Shown: positions 31,814 to 39,578 of the stretch, piece by piece
How positions within the stretch are numbered: position 1 is the first letter of the stretch
How the letters are laid out: every line of letters starts with the position of its first letter
NCBI GenBank assembly: GCA_963836355.1
Contig: CAWIJO010000006.1
Span: 1-64,000, forward strand
Length of the DNA: 64,000 bases
Origin: Palsa-506 sp963836355
Lineage (GTDB): Bacteria; Actinomycetota; Actinomycetes; Streptosporangiales; Streptosporangiaceae
Direction of reading: 5' to 3'
Notes under the pieces: model-generated
What the model saw: only the letters and a program-made list of their open reading frames with translations
Told to the model about the DNA's origin: nothing
The model's database searches: none
Program-made: the position numbers and the translations under genes

Positions 31814-32758
31814 ATGAAAGCGATCGTCGTGACGGACCAGGCTGCGGGAACAGCCGGGATGAAGCTGGTGGAGCGACCCGAGCCGGAGGTGGCGAGGCTC
31901 GCCAGCCTCGCGGGGGCGAACTACGGCGATGTCGTCGTTCAGGTTCATGCGTCGGGATTCACCGGGGATGAGCTGTCGTGGCCTTCGACCTGGATCGATC
32001 GCCTCGGCCGTGACCGGACGCCTTCGATTCCTGGACATGAGCTGGCCGGAGTGGTCACCGCCCTCAGCTACGGCACGACGGGGCTGTCGGTGGGACAGCG
32101 GGTGTTCGGGCTCACGGACTGGACTCGCGACGGCACCCTGGCTGAGTATGTAGTCGTCGAGGCGCGCAACCTCGCGCCGCTGCCGGGCGACGTTGACTTC
32201 ACGGTGGGCGCGGGCCTCGTGATGTCGGGCCTGACTGCGTGGCAGGGACTGTTCGAGCATGGCCGCCTTCGGGCGGGGCAGAGCGTCCTCGTGCACGGCG
32301 CGGCCGGCGTAGTCGGATCGATGGCAACCCAGCTCGCACGTGAGGCGGGCGCGCACGTCATCGGCACCGGACGCGCTTCCGGCCGTCAGAAGGCGCTCGA
32401 CTTCGGCGCGCAGGAGTTCGTCGACCTCGACAACGACGCGCTGGAAGACGTCGGCGGAGTCGATCTGGTCTTCGATGTCTTCGGCGCCGACATCGGGACG
32501 CGGTCCGCTGGTCTGGTTCGCGCCGGAGGAACGCTGGTGACGATCGCCGGCCCGGCGGAGGCGCGGCCCGCGGACGGATTGGCGGTCGACTTCGTTGTCG
32601 TGTCCGATCGCGCCGAACTGAGTGAGATCGGCCAGCGAGTGCGGGACGGACGAGTGCGGACGAACATCGGCAAAGTCGCGACCCTCGACGACGCCGTGGC
32701 CGCGTTCAATCCGACCGAGCGGGTCAAGGGCAAGACGATCATCAGCGTTCGTCCGTAA
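31814..32758 (+). CDS. NADPH:quinone-oxidoreductase-like MDR protein 2
   Basis: 314 residues starting MKAIVVTDQAAGTAGMKLVE, with a GAGAGG site. It is very similar to the upstream gene along its whole length: GHELAGVVTALSYGTTGLSV, VFGLTDWTRDGTLAEY and VLVHGAAGVVGSMATQLARE. In the dinucleotide loop GGVG of copy 1 is GVVG here, a change that could affect cofactor binding. The two genes arose by tandem duplication and probably share a promoter upstream of 30824, with a palindrome between them. Confidence 0.85.
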   Translation: MKAIVVTDQAAGTAGMKLVERPEPEVARLASLAGANYGDVVVQVHASGFTGDELSWPSTWIDRLGRDRTPSIPGHELAGVVTALSYGTTGLSVGQRVFGLTDWTRDGTLAEYVVVEARNLAPLPGDVDFTVGAGLVMSGLTAWQGLFEHGRLRAGQSVLVHGAAGVVGSMATQLAREAGAHVIGTGRASGRQKALDFGAQEFVDLDNDALEDVGGVDLVFDVFGADIGTRSAGLVRAGGTLVTIAGPAEARPADGLAVDFVVVSDRAELSEIGQRVRDGRVRTNIGKVATLDDAVAAFNPTERVKGKTIISVRP

Positions 32759-34039
32759 GGACTCGGGGACGCCACCCGATCCTGCCCACCCCGGCGAATC
32801 TGGACGCAGCTCAGGCCCGGCCCTCGGCCGAATAGTTGCTCTGCCGACTATCTGCGCCGATGGTTGATCCCGGAACTGGAGCGGGCCCGCGGCGACGCCG
32901 CCCGGGCGGCGTTGCTCGCCGCGCTGCACGTCGGCGCGGGCGTAGTCCTTGCCGTCCTGGACGGGTTTCTGCCATAAGGCTAACGAGCCACCAGGCCCTC
33001 CGAAACGGTCTCGCCCTGGCCCGCTGGCATAGGTTCGTCGGCCGCCCTCGGGTCGCAACGCGAAGTGCGACCGCACGTTATCGGCCCAGCTCGGTCGGCT
33101 CGGCCGCCTTCGGCCGCGGTTGTTCAGCCTCGGCCACGGCGCTGGCCGCGCGTGCTTCGCGCGCTGCAGTAATGACCTCGGTGCCGGGGCGGGTGAACTG
33201 CCAGCCCGGGGGTCGAGGAGCAATTTGACAGTGGTTGGCGCTGAGATCGATCTTGTTTGGGCACACCCGCGAAAGTGTCAGGAACGTCCGCACATGCAAG
33301 AGAGTGCGTTGAGCTGGCGACTCTGCCGTGGAAGATTGCACCGGACCTGGTAGACGCCATTAACGATGCCGGCGAAGTCTCCCGGCAAGTAGATTCGCAC
33401 CTGTCGTGGACTACGCACACAATGCACACAATGCACTACCTGCGTATACGCAGAGTCACCGCCCGCGGTTCCGCGCACGGGTGGTCGGCTGAAGAGGTCA
33501 GGCGCAAGGTCGACGGCGTCCGGCCGCACCACGCGGGATGCCGATCACGGTTGCGCCACAATGGGAGGTCATGACCGCAAGTCATCTGGACGGCGCTTTC
33601 GAGCGCTGGCGGAGCGCGCTGCTGGGACGCGCTCGCCACTCCCGGCAATGTCATGGCTTGGCAGGACGGCCCGCTTGGCAACGAGACTAACGAATTCACC
33701 TTCATGATCATCGATCCGGCGGGTTAGGCGCTGATCCACTAAGCACATCGCAGATGAGGATGTTCGACTTGGTGGACGTGACCATGAAGAGATGCCACTG
33801 TTCAGGTGTCAATTAGCAGGAGAGGGCCAGCACTGGTGATACTGCTGGAAGGGCGCTGATATGGCTTTGAAGCGATCTTCCGATTCGTGTGCGTCGTTCC
33901 TGGTTCCCTGGGGCGTCCGGTTTTTGACGATCTGTAGAGAAAGATTGGCTAGCCGGCGGGGGATCGCGATCCGTGACCAGCAGTATGAACGTGACCGTAA
34001 GGCTTCTCAGATACTTTCCTGAGGGAGAGTATCCTCGCA
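32759..34039. other. No intact gene recognised; gene scraps
   Basis: This 1.28-kb stretch holds short protein-like scraps. Near 32860-32980 (+) a C-terminal-looking piece reads LIPELERARGDAARAALLAA and ends at GFLP. Near 33630-33727 (+) a piece reads NVMAWQDGPLGNETNEFTFM and ends at PAG. Neither has a start or a known family. The rest shows nothing I can support. Confidence 0.4.
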
Positions 34040-34372
34040 TTGCAGTCAGGGGTCCTTGATGTGGTCAAAGCCGTTTACGACGAAATGGATCGGATGCAAT
34101 CCGAGGTTAGGGAAACGGGCCAGTGGCCTGCTCGGCAATGGGAGGCTCCGACGGCCACTGGCTGGTCGGAATCGGTGCTGCGGCTGGAGTTGTCGCGGGC
34201 GAGAGTATTCGATAACGAGCTGCGTTCATTAGCTGAAAACCTTCGGACCGTCGCCGGCTACTCCGCGTGGGCAGGGAATATCGACGCCGCCAAGCAGGTC
34301 AGTCAGCGCCTCGAACCGCTGCGGAGCCAATTCCAGGAGTCGGTAGCCAGAGTTCTCCCTTCCTTGCACTGA
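34040..34372 (+). CDS. Hypothetical helical protein
   Basis: 110 residues from a TTG at 34040 with GAGGGAG upstream; a GTG at 34061 is a possible alternative. The sequence DEMDRMQSEVRETGQWPARQ and LELSRARVFDNELRSLAENL suggests an all-helical soluble protein. I recognise no family. It lies 91 bp before a membrane-anchored protein gene in the same direction. Confidence 0.5.
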   Translation: MQSGVLDVVKAVYDEMDRMQSEVRETGQWPARQWEAPTATGWSESVLRLELSRARVFDNELRSLAENLRTVAGYSAWAGNIDAAKQVSQRLEPLRSQFQESVARVLPSLH

Positions 34373-34463
34373 TCCCGGGTCACACATCTGTGACCGCGGG
34401 CGCGGTAGGAGTGTCGATCTGGAGGGCAGCCTGCCCGCTTGTGCGAGCGCTACGTTCAGTGGC

Positions 34464-35030
34464 ATGGCCTGGTCCAATCTTCTTAGTCTCGTGATCGCGA
34501 CGGTGGCGGTGGCGCTCTCCCTGGTCACCGTGCTCTCTCAGAAGCGCCAACAGCAGCGCGAGGCGTACCGCGGGATTTATGAGACCTTGACGTCCCAGGA
34601 CCTGCATCGAGGGCGCTGGCTGCTTATCGAGATCTCCCGGACCAGTCGCCTACCAGAAGAACTGTCGCCAGACTTTCTCCTGATCAATCGAACCCTCGGC
34701 TGGTTCGACACACTCGCCATGTACGTCCAGCGCCGCGTTGTTCCCCGGCGGTGGGTGCTAGGCGTGTGGCACCATCCGCTTCGCGACATGAGGACCGGGG
34801 CCCTCGTCGTAGCCCGTGACCATCTGGCCAGGCAGCAGGGCTGGGCGCCCTGGCCGCATCTTTGGCCGCTTCTTGACCAGGCGGTCCGCTACCGAAGTTC
34901 CTTGCCATGTTGCCAGCCGCGGGACCTCGCAACACTGACTGACGACCCCAGCAGGCTCTCCGTACCCGGCCAGGCGGCTGATCCTGGCAGACGGCAACCC
35001 AGATCCGCCGAAGCCGGGCCGGGCCGCTGC
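34464..35030 (+). CDS. Membrane-anchored protein (DUF4760-like layout), fused in frame to the next gene
   Basis: MAWSNLLSLVIATVAVALSL gives one N-terminal membrane segment, followed by a cytoplasmic helical domain (REAYRGIYETLTSQDLHRGR and FDTLAMYVQRRVVPRRWVLG). The arrangement resembles small DUF4760-type proteins, a weak resemblance. No stop is met before the acetyltransferase start at 35031, so the frames run together. The last 30 residues (Pro/Arg-rich) look non-native, suggesting a lost stop codon. Confidence 0.5.
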
Positions 35031-35505
35031 ATGACCGGCATCACCCTGCGGCCGGCCACCCCCGCCGACAGCGAGTTCTGCTTCCATCTGCACAAGGCAG
35101 CCATGGGCGGCTATATCACCGCGATCTGGGGGTGGGACGAGCAGCGCCAGCGTGGCTTCCACACCCGCGGGTTCGACCCGGGCCGCTGGCAGATCATCAC
35201 CGCCGGCGGCGCCGACATCGGCATGCTCGACGTCGAATACCGTCCCGCCGAGATCTACCTCCCCCGCATCGAAGTTCACCCTGGCCATCAAGGCCGCGGC
35301 ATCGGCACCCGCCTCATCAGCGCGCTCATCGACGAGGCCGCGCAGAAAGGCCAGGACCTCGTCCTTGACGTGCTCACCGTCAACACGCGCCCAGGCCCTC
35401 TACCAGCGCCTCGGCATGACGGAGGTAGCCAGGCACGGCCCCGGCAACATCAAGATCACCATGCGGTCCGCCCGGCCGCGCCAGGAAGATCGTCACACCA
35501 CATGA
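35031..35505 (+). pseudogene. GNAT acetyltransferase, frameshifted
   Basis: MTGITLRPATPADSEFCFHL begins a typical GNAT domain. Motif A is IEVHPGHQGRGIGTRLISAL, with the acetyl-CoA loop QGRGIG. After LDVLTVNTR (about 35390) one extra base shifts the frame, and the expected end AQALYQRLGMTEVARHGPGN continues in another frame to 35505. About 157 residues result if corrected. It would acetylate a small amine or a protein N-terminus. The substrate is unknown. Confidence 0.75.
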
Positions 35506-35649
35506 CCACGGGTCCTAACAAAGCGCTCCGAACAGACGGCTGCGCACCAGGAGCGGCAGAAGAGAGTGTGCTTCAAGCTCGCATTTCCCGTGCTGCAACT
35601 GAATTCCCAGGTCGTGGGAAGGGTCGCTCAATGACATATCGTTTGTCTG

Positions 35650-36063
35650 TCATGGACCTGGTATGAGGGCCGTCACCAAGCTTCCCACGAGTGGCGTGAG
35701 AATGACGAATGCCGCGGCGAGCAGGCTGACTGCGCTCCGCCGTGCGGACAAGAGCATGTCGAAATCGTTGCGAGCCTGGTGCCACTCGGGCGCAGGTCGT
35801 CCGTCCTCCGGAACTGGGTAGAGCCTGTCTCGTGTGTCAACTGCGCGCTGCTGCCAGGCAATGTAGGTCGGCACAAAGAAAAGGGCGCTTACTATCGTGG
35901 CGACCCCACCATAGATCAGGATCCCAACCAGCGGGTAGTTCTGAGCTGGTGCACCGTCGGCAAGCAATGCGCGGCAGCAGGCCCCAGCGGCTAGCACTGC
36001 CCCGGTGATGACAATGGCGAAGCTGATAAGGAACCACCGCAGTGCTGCCCGTAGCCACGACAA
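35650..36063 (-). CDS. Small membrane protein, unknown function
   Basis: 137 residues, MSWLRAALRWFLISFAIVIT onward. It has three hydrophobic segments at about 8-30, 44-68 and 108-132, with a charged loop RDRLYPVPEDGRPAPEWHQA between the second and third. I recognise no family. It is bounded by the acetyltransferase relic and an IS5-like transposase. Confidence 0.6.
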   Translation of the reverse strand: MSWLRAALRWFLISFAIVITGAVLAAGACCRALLADGAPAQNYPLVGILIYGGVATIVSALFFVPTYIAWQQRAVDTRDRLYPVPEDGRPAPEWHQARNDFDMLLSARRSAVSLLAAAFVILTPLVGSLVTALIPGP

Positions 36064-36081
36064 CTCGACAACGAGGGTTAT

Positions 36082-36876
36082 TCAGGCGGCTGCGTAGAAG
36101 TGCAGGGCGACCACGGCTGAGATGGTTTCGGAGAATGTTGCGAGTGGCCGGCGGTAGTCGGTGTGCATGATCCGCCAGGTCTTGAAGTTCGCGATGACCT
36201 GTTCGATGACGTAGCGGATCTTGTTGACCTGCCCATTGAACTCCTTCTGCCAGTCCAGGAGTTCGCCGCCCTCGGGCTTCTTAAAAGGCGTGATCATGTT
36301 GTTGCCGACGTATCCCTTATCGCCGAGCCAGTCGCGCGGGTCGACCGAAAGGAGGACTCCGGATTCGCCGAGGCAATGATTATCATGGCGGCTTCCGGGG
36401 ATCGGGTCGGAGATCCATGCCAGGCGTCCGGTAATGGTGCAAGCAACCTGTACATTCATTCCTGTCGTCTTATGCTTCCCGGAGTACAGTTCCGGGTGCG
36501 CCCGCCACGACCAGCACGGGAGCAGCGTCCCATCCACGATGTAGCACGTCCCGGCGTGGAGTTCATCGGCCGTGGGAACGCAGCCAAGAAGCGCTTGCAC
36601 CAGCAGTGGGGTCATCGCCGAGATAGCGCGGCTGATCGTGGGCTGCGAGACGCCGTAGCTCTCGGCGATTTCCGCCTGGACCCGGTTCCTGCGCAGGTAG
36701 GCCAGGGTTACGGTGAGCGCATTGCGCAGCCCGAGTGTCGGCGGCCATCTGCGCATCCCAGGCGCAAGCTCGCGAACTTCAATTATCGCGCACAGTTCGG
36801 TGATCTCGGCTTTCGTGAACCCGGTGGTATAATACATCTGCGGCCTGTTTCTCCTGGACTGAGTCTGGTAACCCAA
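36082..36876 (-). CDS. IS5-type (DDE_4) transposase
   Basis: 264 residues; the start may be ATG 36834 (MYYTTGFTKAEITELCAIIE). The N-terminal HTH is VQAEIAESYGVSQPTISRAI. The catalytic DDE residues are in YIVDGTLLPCWSW, DPIPGSRHDNHCLGES, WLGDKGYVGNNMI and VIEQVIANFKTWRI. AGGCGGC-containing imperfect inverted ends lie near 36085 and 36895. The element seems complete, about 0.8 kb, with a single transposase gene. Confidence 0.85.
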   Translation of the reverse strand: MGYQTQSRRNRPQMYYTTGFTKAEITELCAIIEVRELAPGMRRWPPTLGLRNALTVTLAYLRRNRVQAEIAESYGVSQPTISRAISAMTPLLVQALLGCVPTADELHAGTCYIVDGTLLPCWSWRAHPELYSGKHKTTGMNVQVACTITGRLAWISDPIPGSRHDNHCLGESGVLLSVDPRDWLGDKGYVGNNMITPFKKPEGGELLDWQKEFNGQVNKIRYVIEQVIANFKTWRIMHTDYRRPLATFSETISAVVALHFYAAA

Positions 36877-36936
36877 TCCTTTCGGGAAGCAGGCCGCCTT
36901 TCATGTAGGCGCGCCGTTATTCAACACATTTCATTA

Positions 36937-37494
36937 CTATACAGACATCCCGCGTGAATAAGCCTCAACGACGGGCCCTGTCTTTTTATTGGCCACCATC
37001 GCGGGTGTTTCTGCTTTCAACGCAGCAAGCCGAGGCTGGACAAGCATCATCCCGATCCCAGCCGGGGTAATCAGGAAAGCGACGGCGATGGTGACCACCC
37101 CTAGGCGACCGGCAAGCAGCCAGAGGTGCAGGTGCCCAGGACCAGTAAGCGGCTTCGGACCAAATGTCAGCGCCAGCAGCACTGCGATCCACGTGATCGC
37201 AGCCCAAAAAATGGGCCAACGTCCCGTCGCACGACAGAGAATGCGGAAAGCGGGCCACATAGCGACCGCCGCTGCTGCCGCTGCCGCTGCTTCTGCAGCG
37301 AGTATCCAGGTCCAGGTCGTGAATTCTGGCCGGGCTGCAAAATGTCGGCTGTCGGCCGTGTGTCCGGACCCGGCACGCATGATCAAAAGGGTTGCCCCGG
37401 CCGCCACGAGGGCTGCAAGAAGAGACCATCTTCCAGAGCCCAGTGGGGGAAGGCTTGCGTCGTCAGTCTGCAAACGCCGCAGATCGATCATCAT
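36937..37494 (-). CDS. Small integral membrane protein, unknown function
   Basis: 185 residues, MMIDLRRLQTDDASLPPLGS onward, with four hydrophobic segments (RWSLLAALVAAGATLLIM, WILAAEAAAAAAAAVAMWPA, IFWAAITWIAVLLALTFG, LGVVTIAVAFLITPAGIGMM). There is no family match that I know. It lies right beside the IS5-like element and may be a resident gene. Confidence 0.6.
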   Translation of the reverse strand: MMIDLRRLQTDDASLPPLGSGRWSLLAALVAAGATLLIMRAGSGHTADSRHFAARPEFTTWTWILAAEAAAAAAAAVAMWPAFRILCRATGRWPIFWAAITWIAVLLALTFGPKPLTGPGHLHLWLLAGRLGVVTIAVAFLITPAGIGMMLVQPRLAALKAETPAMVANKKTGPVVEAYSRGMSV

Positions 37495-38157
37495 ACCGAG
37501 CGCTCATTTCGCTTAACCGTGGCGGGAACGCTGTTGCTGTGAATAGCTTTAGAGTATCACGCTGCCCTGTTAGTGGTCACGCCCACTTGCAGTGACCGCG
37601 ACAGGGCCAGGATGGTCAGCACTGCCGTACTGGCGTCGGGATTAAGTTAAAGGACCGAACGGCCACAGGGAAAATGCAGCCCGTCGCCTTAGTCCGATAG
37701 CAAAGGCAACTGCTGAATGGGACCCCGCCCGGTGCAGAATAGGATGGTAGCGACGTTGGCGCCCCATCCTCACATCGGCATGTGCGAGCGTGCTTCTGCT
37801 GCCGTTGACCCTTGACCCAACCACGCTGTGCGGGGCCATCCCGCCTGCGGGCTGGCGTCTTACTCCTTACCATGGACTGGCCGGTCGACCGGGAGGCTCG
37901 CCAGGGATCGGCCGGAACATCGCTAGCAACTGCCAGGGCATGGGCCGAGAGACAGCGCCGGTGCCCGAGTCCTCGGTGCCGCCGACGGCATAGTCGAGTC
38001 AGCTACGCTCGGTAACGGAGCTCGCCAGCCGCGGCACTCAGTTCGTGGAACGGCCCGTGGAACGAGTGCTGGCGCAGACTCTGTGCGCTGTGTGCTTTCC
38101 GTGCAAATTCACGGGACATTGGTGCAGGCAGTGCGCTCGGAACGGGTCAGCGGTCTT
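37495..38157. other. No gene recognised upstream of the tRNA-Lys tail
   Basis: No convincing coding frame. Near its end it contains two CGTGGAACG repeats (38044-38052, 38056-38064) and GTGTGCTTTCCG, which also precede the other tRNA-Lys tail at 43283. Confidence 0.5.
38044..38064 (+). repeat. Paired CGTGGAACG repeats near the att site
   Basis: Two 9-bp copies are spaced exactly 12 bp start to start. The same pair with the same spacing lies at 43225-43245 before the second att-like site. They may be arm-type integrase or excisionase binding sites. Confidence 0.65.
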
Positions 38158-38201
38158 CTTTTAATCCGTGGGTTCTGGGTTCGAGCCCCAGGCGCCCCAC
38201 C
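38158..38201 (+). other. 3' half of tRNA-Lys(TTT): att site remnant
   Basis: It begins with the anticodon loop CTTTTAA, then the TCCGTGGG anticodon-stem and variable region, the T arm CTGGG-TTCGAGC-CCCAG, the acceptor strand GGCGCCC and the trailing CCACC. The 5' half of a tRNA is absent. This is the classic footprint of a tyrosine integrase that uses a tRNA 3' end. A second copy lies at 43283-43325, and a third copy seems to end at base 1. Confidence 0.85.
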
Positions 38202-38730
38202 CCTTCTGACCTGCGGTTTCTCTCCCGATTAGGGTCCAGCGGCCCAACAGTCGTGGAACGACGACTCGTTCCACGATCGGCCCTTCCTGCGTGACCGCGA
38301 TGGCACACGCAGCCCGGCGAAGGTTACTTAGAGTGACTGCGGTACTCGCGTAAAGGGTACCGAGCGCATCGGGAATCCGCCGGTTGACTGGATGGCGGAG
38401 GTTACGGGGGCTGATTTTGGTCGCGCTCCCAGCGCCACGCATTGAGCGCCTGCCGATTCAGCCCGAGTGCCAGCCCATTGACGAGCAGTCGGATTGGGGT
38501 CTCAGTCTGAGCCAGTACATGAGTATTTTCCGCAAGCCGGCCATCTGCCCTGCGCCGACCGGGTTCTGGGCGGCGGGGTAACAGGCCAGGCAGCAGCTAT
38601 CGCCGCCCGCGCCTGGCGCCGCGGAATCCTGTGGGTCTCCTGTGGCCGGACATGTGTGGTGATCACCCTGGCCGCTGGCGACAGTGGAACTAGTCACAGC
38701 CAGCCGATTCATCTCAAGGAGGCACCGGCG
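38202..38730. other. Spacer with no gene recognised
   Basis: Apart from the inverted CGTGGAACG repeat, I see only a TGTGGTGATCACC palindrome-containing stretch near 38656, which recurs near 42533. Confidence 0.5.
38251..38276. repeat. Inverted CGTGGAACG repeat right of the att site
   Basis: TCGTGGAACGA and TCGTTCCACGA flank four bases. It repeats the 9-bp motif found left of the att sites, here as an inverted pair, about 50 bp beyond the tRNA tail. Confidence 0.65.
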
Positions 38731-39207
38731 ATGCAGGAACTCACCCGCCCCCGCGCCGCCGCCATGACCACCCAGACCCGGCAGCCCGCCGGCCTGCCGG
38801 ACACCCCGTCAATGACCGGAAGCGAAGCCAGCCATATGCGGCCGCATCTCGGCCATCAGCTCCGCATGGAGCGACAGCTCATCCGTACTGGCTCTCATCA
38901 GGAGATCGACATGAACCGCATCCACCGTATCCACCGCATCCGCCGTTTCCTCGGCGTCCTGGCCGGGCTCGCCAGCACCCTGCTGGCATATGCCGCCACC
39001 GGCCCCGCCGCGCTCGCCGAGCGGCTGCCGCCAGCCGGCGGGGGCACCGGCATACCGCCGGCCGTCCGTTATGTCACCGCGGGCGGTATGGCGGGCTGGC
39101 AGATCACCGTGATCGCGCTCGGCGCCGCGCTGCTCGCCGCCACCGCCGCCGTGCTCCTCGACCGGGCCCGGGCGGCCCGGCGGGGCGCCGTCGCGGCGAG
39201 CGCCTAA
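38731..39207 (+). CDS. Small membrane protein next to the NB-ARC gene
   Basis: 158 residues from ATG 38731, preceded by AAGGAGG. After a polar N-terminus, an internal MNRIHRIHRIRRFLGVLAGL could be the true start (38911). A hydrophobic segment is followed by ERLPPAGGGTGIPPAVRYV and a second membrane segment (WQITVIALGAALLAATAAVL) with an Arg-rich tail. I recognise no family. It converges with the NB-ARC gene inside the 5.1-kb segment bounded by tRNA-Lys tails. Confidence 0.6.
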   Translation: MQELTRPRAAAMTTQTRQPAGLPDTPSMTGSEASHMRPHLGHQLRMERQLIRTGSHQEIDMNRIHRIHRIRRFLGVLAGLASTLLAYAATGPAALAERLPPAGGGTGIPPAVRYVTAGGMAGWQITVIALGAALLAATAAVLLDRARAARRGAVAASA

Positions 39208-39578
39208 GACGCACCGGCACGTGGCCGGCGCATGCCGCCGGCCGCCGCCCGGGCACGGTGCCGCCCGCGATGCCGTCAGGGGCCGCGATCCATGCCGGGA
39301 TGACCAGGCCGGCTGATGACCCAGCCCGCGCTGCATGCGGCCGGCCGGGCGGCCCGGGATGGCTCGCTGGCAGGATGTGTGCGGCGACGTCCCGGGCGCG
39401 CCAGCCTGCACGGATCGGCGCCCGTTTCCCGCTGCCCGGCCGAGCGGGCCAGGATGTCATGAATGTCCACGCGCTCGCCCCCGCATGTACCCGCCAGGGA
39501 TCCTGGCACGAGGTACGGAGATGCTCGCTGGCGTGCTGCTAGCGGACCGGCGAGTGACCGGGCGCCCGGCCGGCTTGC
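39208..39578. other. Convergent spacer, no gene recognised
   Basis: The gap between two convergent genes. I see no coding frame or clear terminator. Confidence 0.4.

Noticed and set aside
31766..33223. 485-codon minus-strand frame over oxidoreductase copy 2
   Set aside because: Shadow of the plus-strand gene. A similar shadow lies over copy 1, as expected from duplication.
38158..38201. Functional tRNA-Lys gene
   Set aside because: No 5' half: the bases upstream do not pair with the anticodon stem or acceptor strand. The same is true at 43283.
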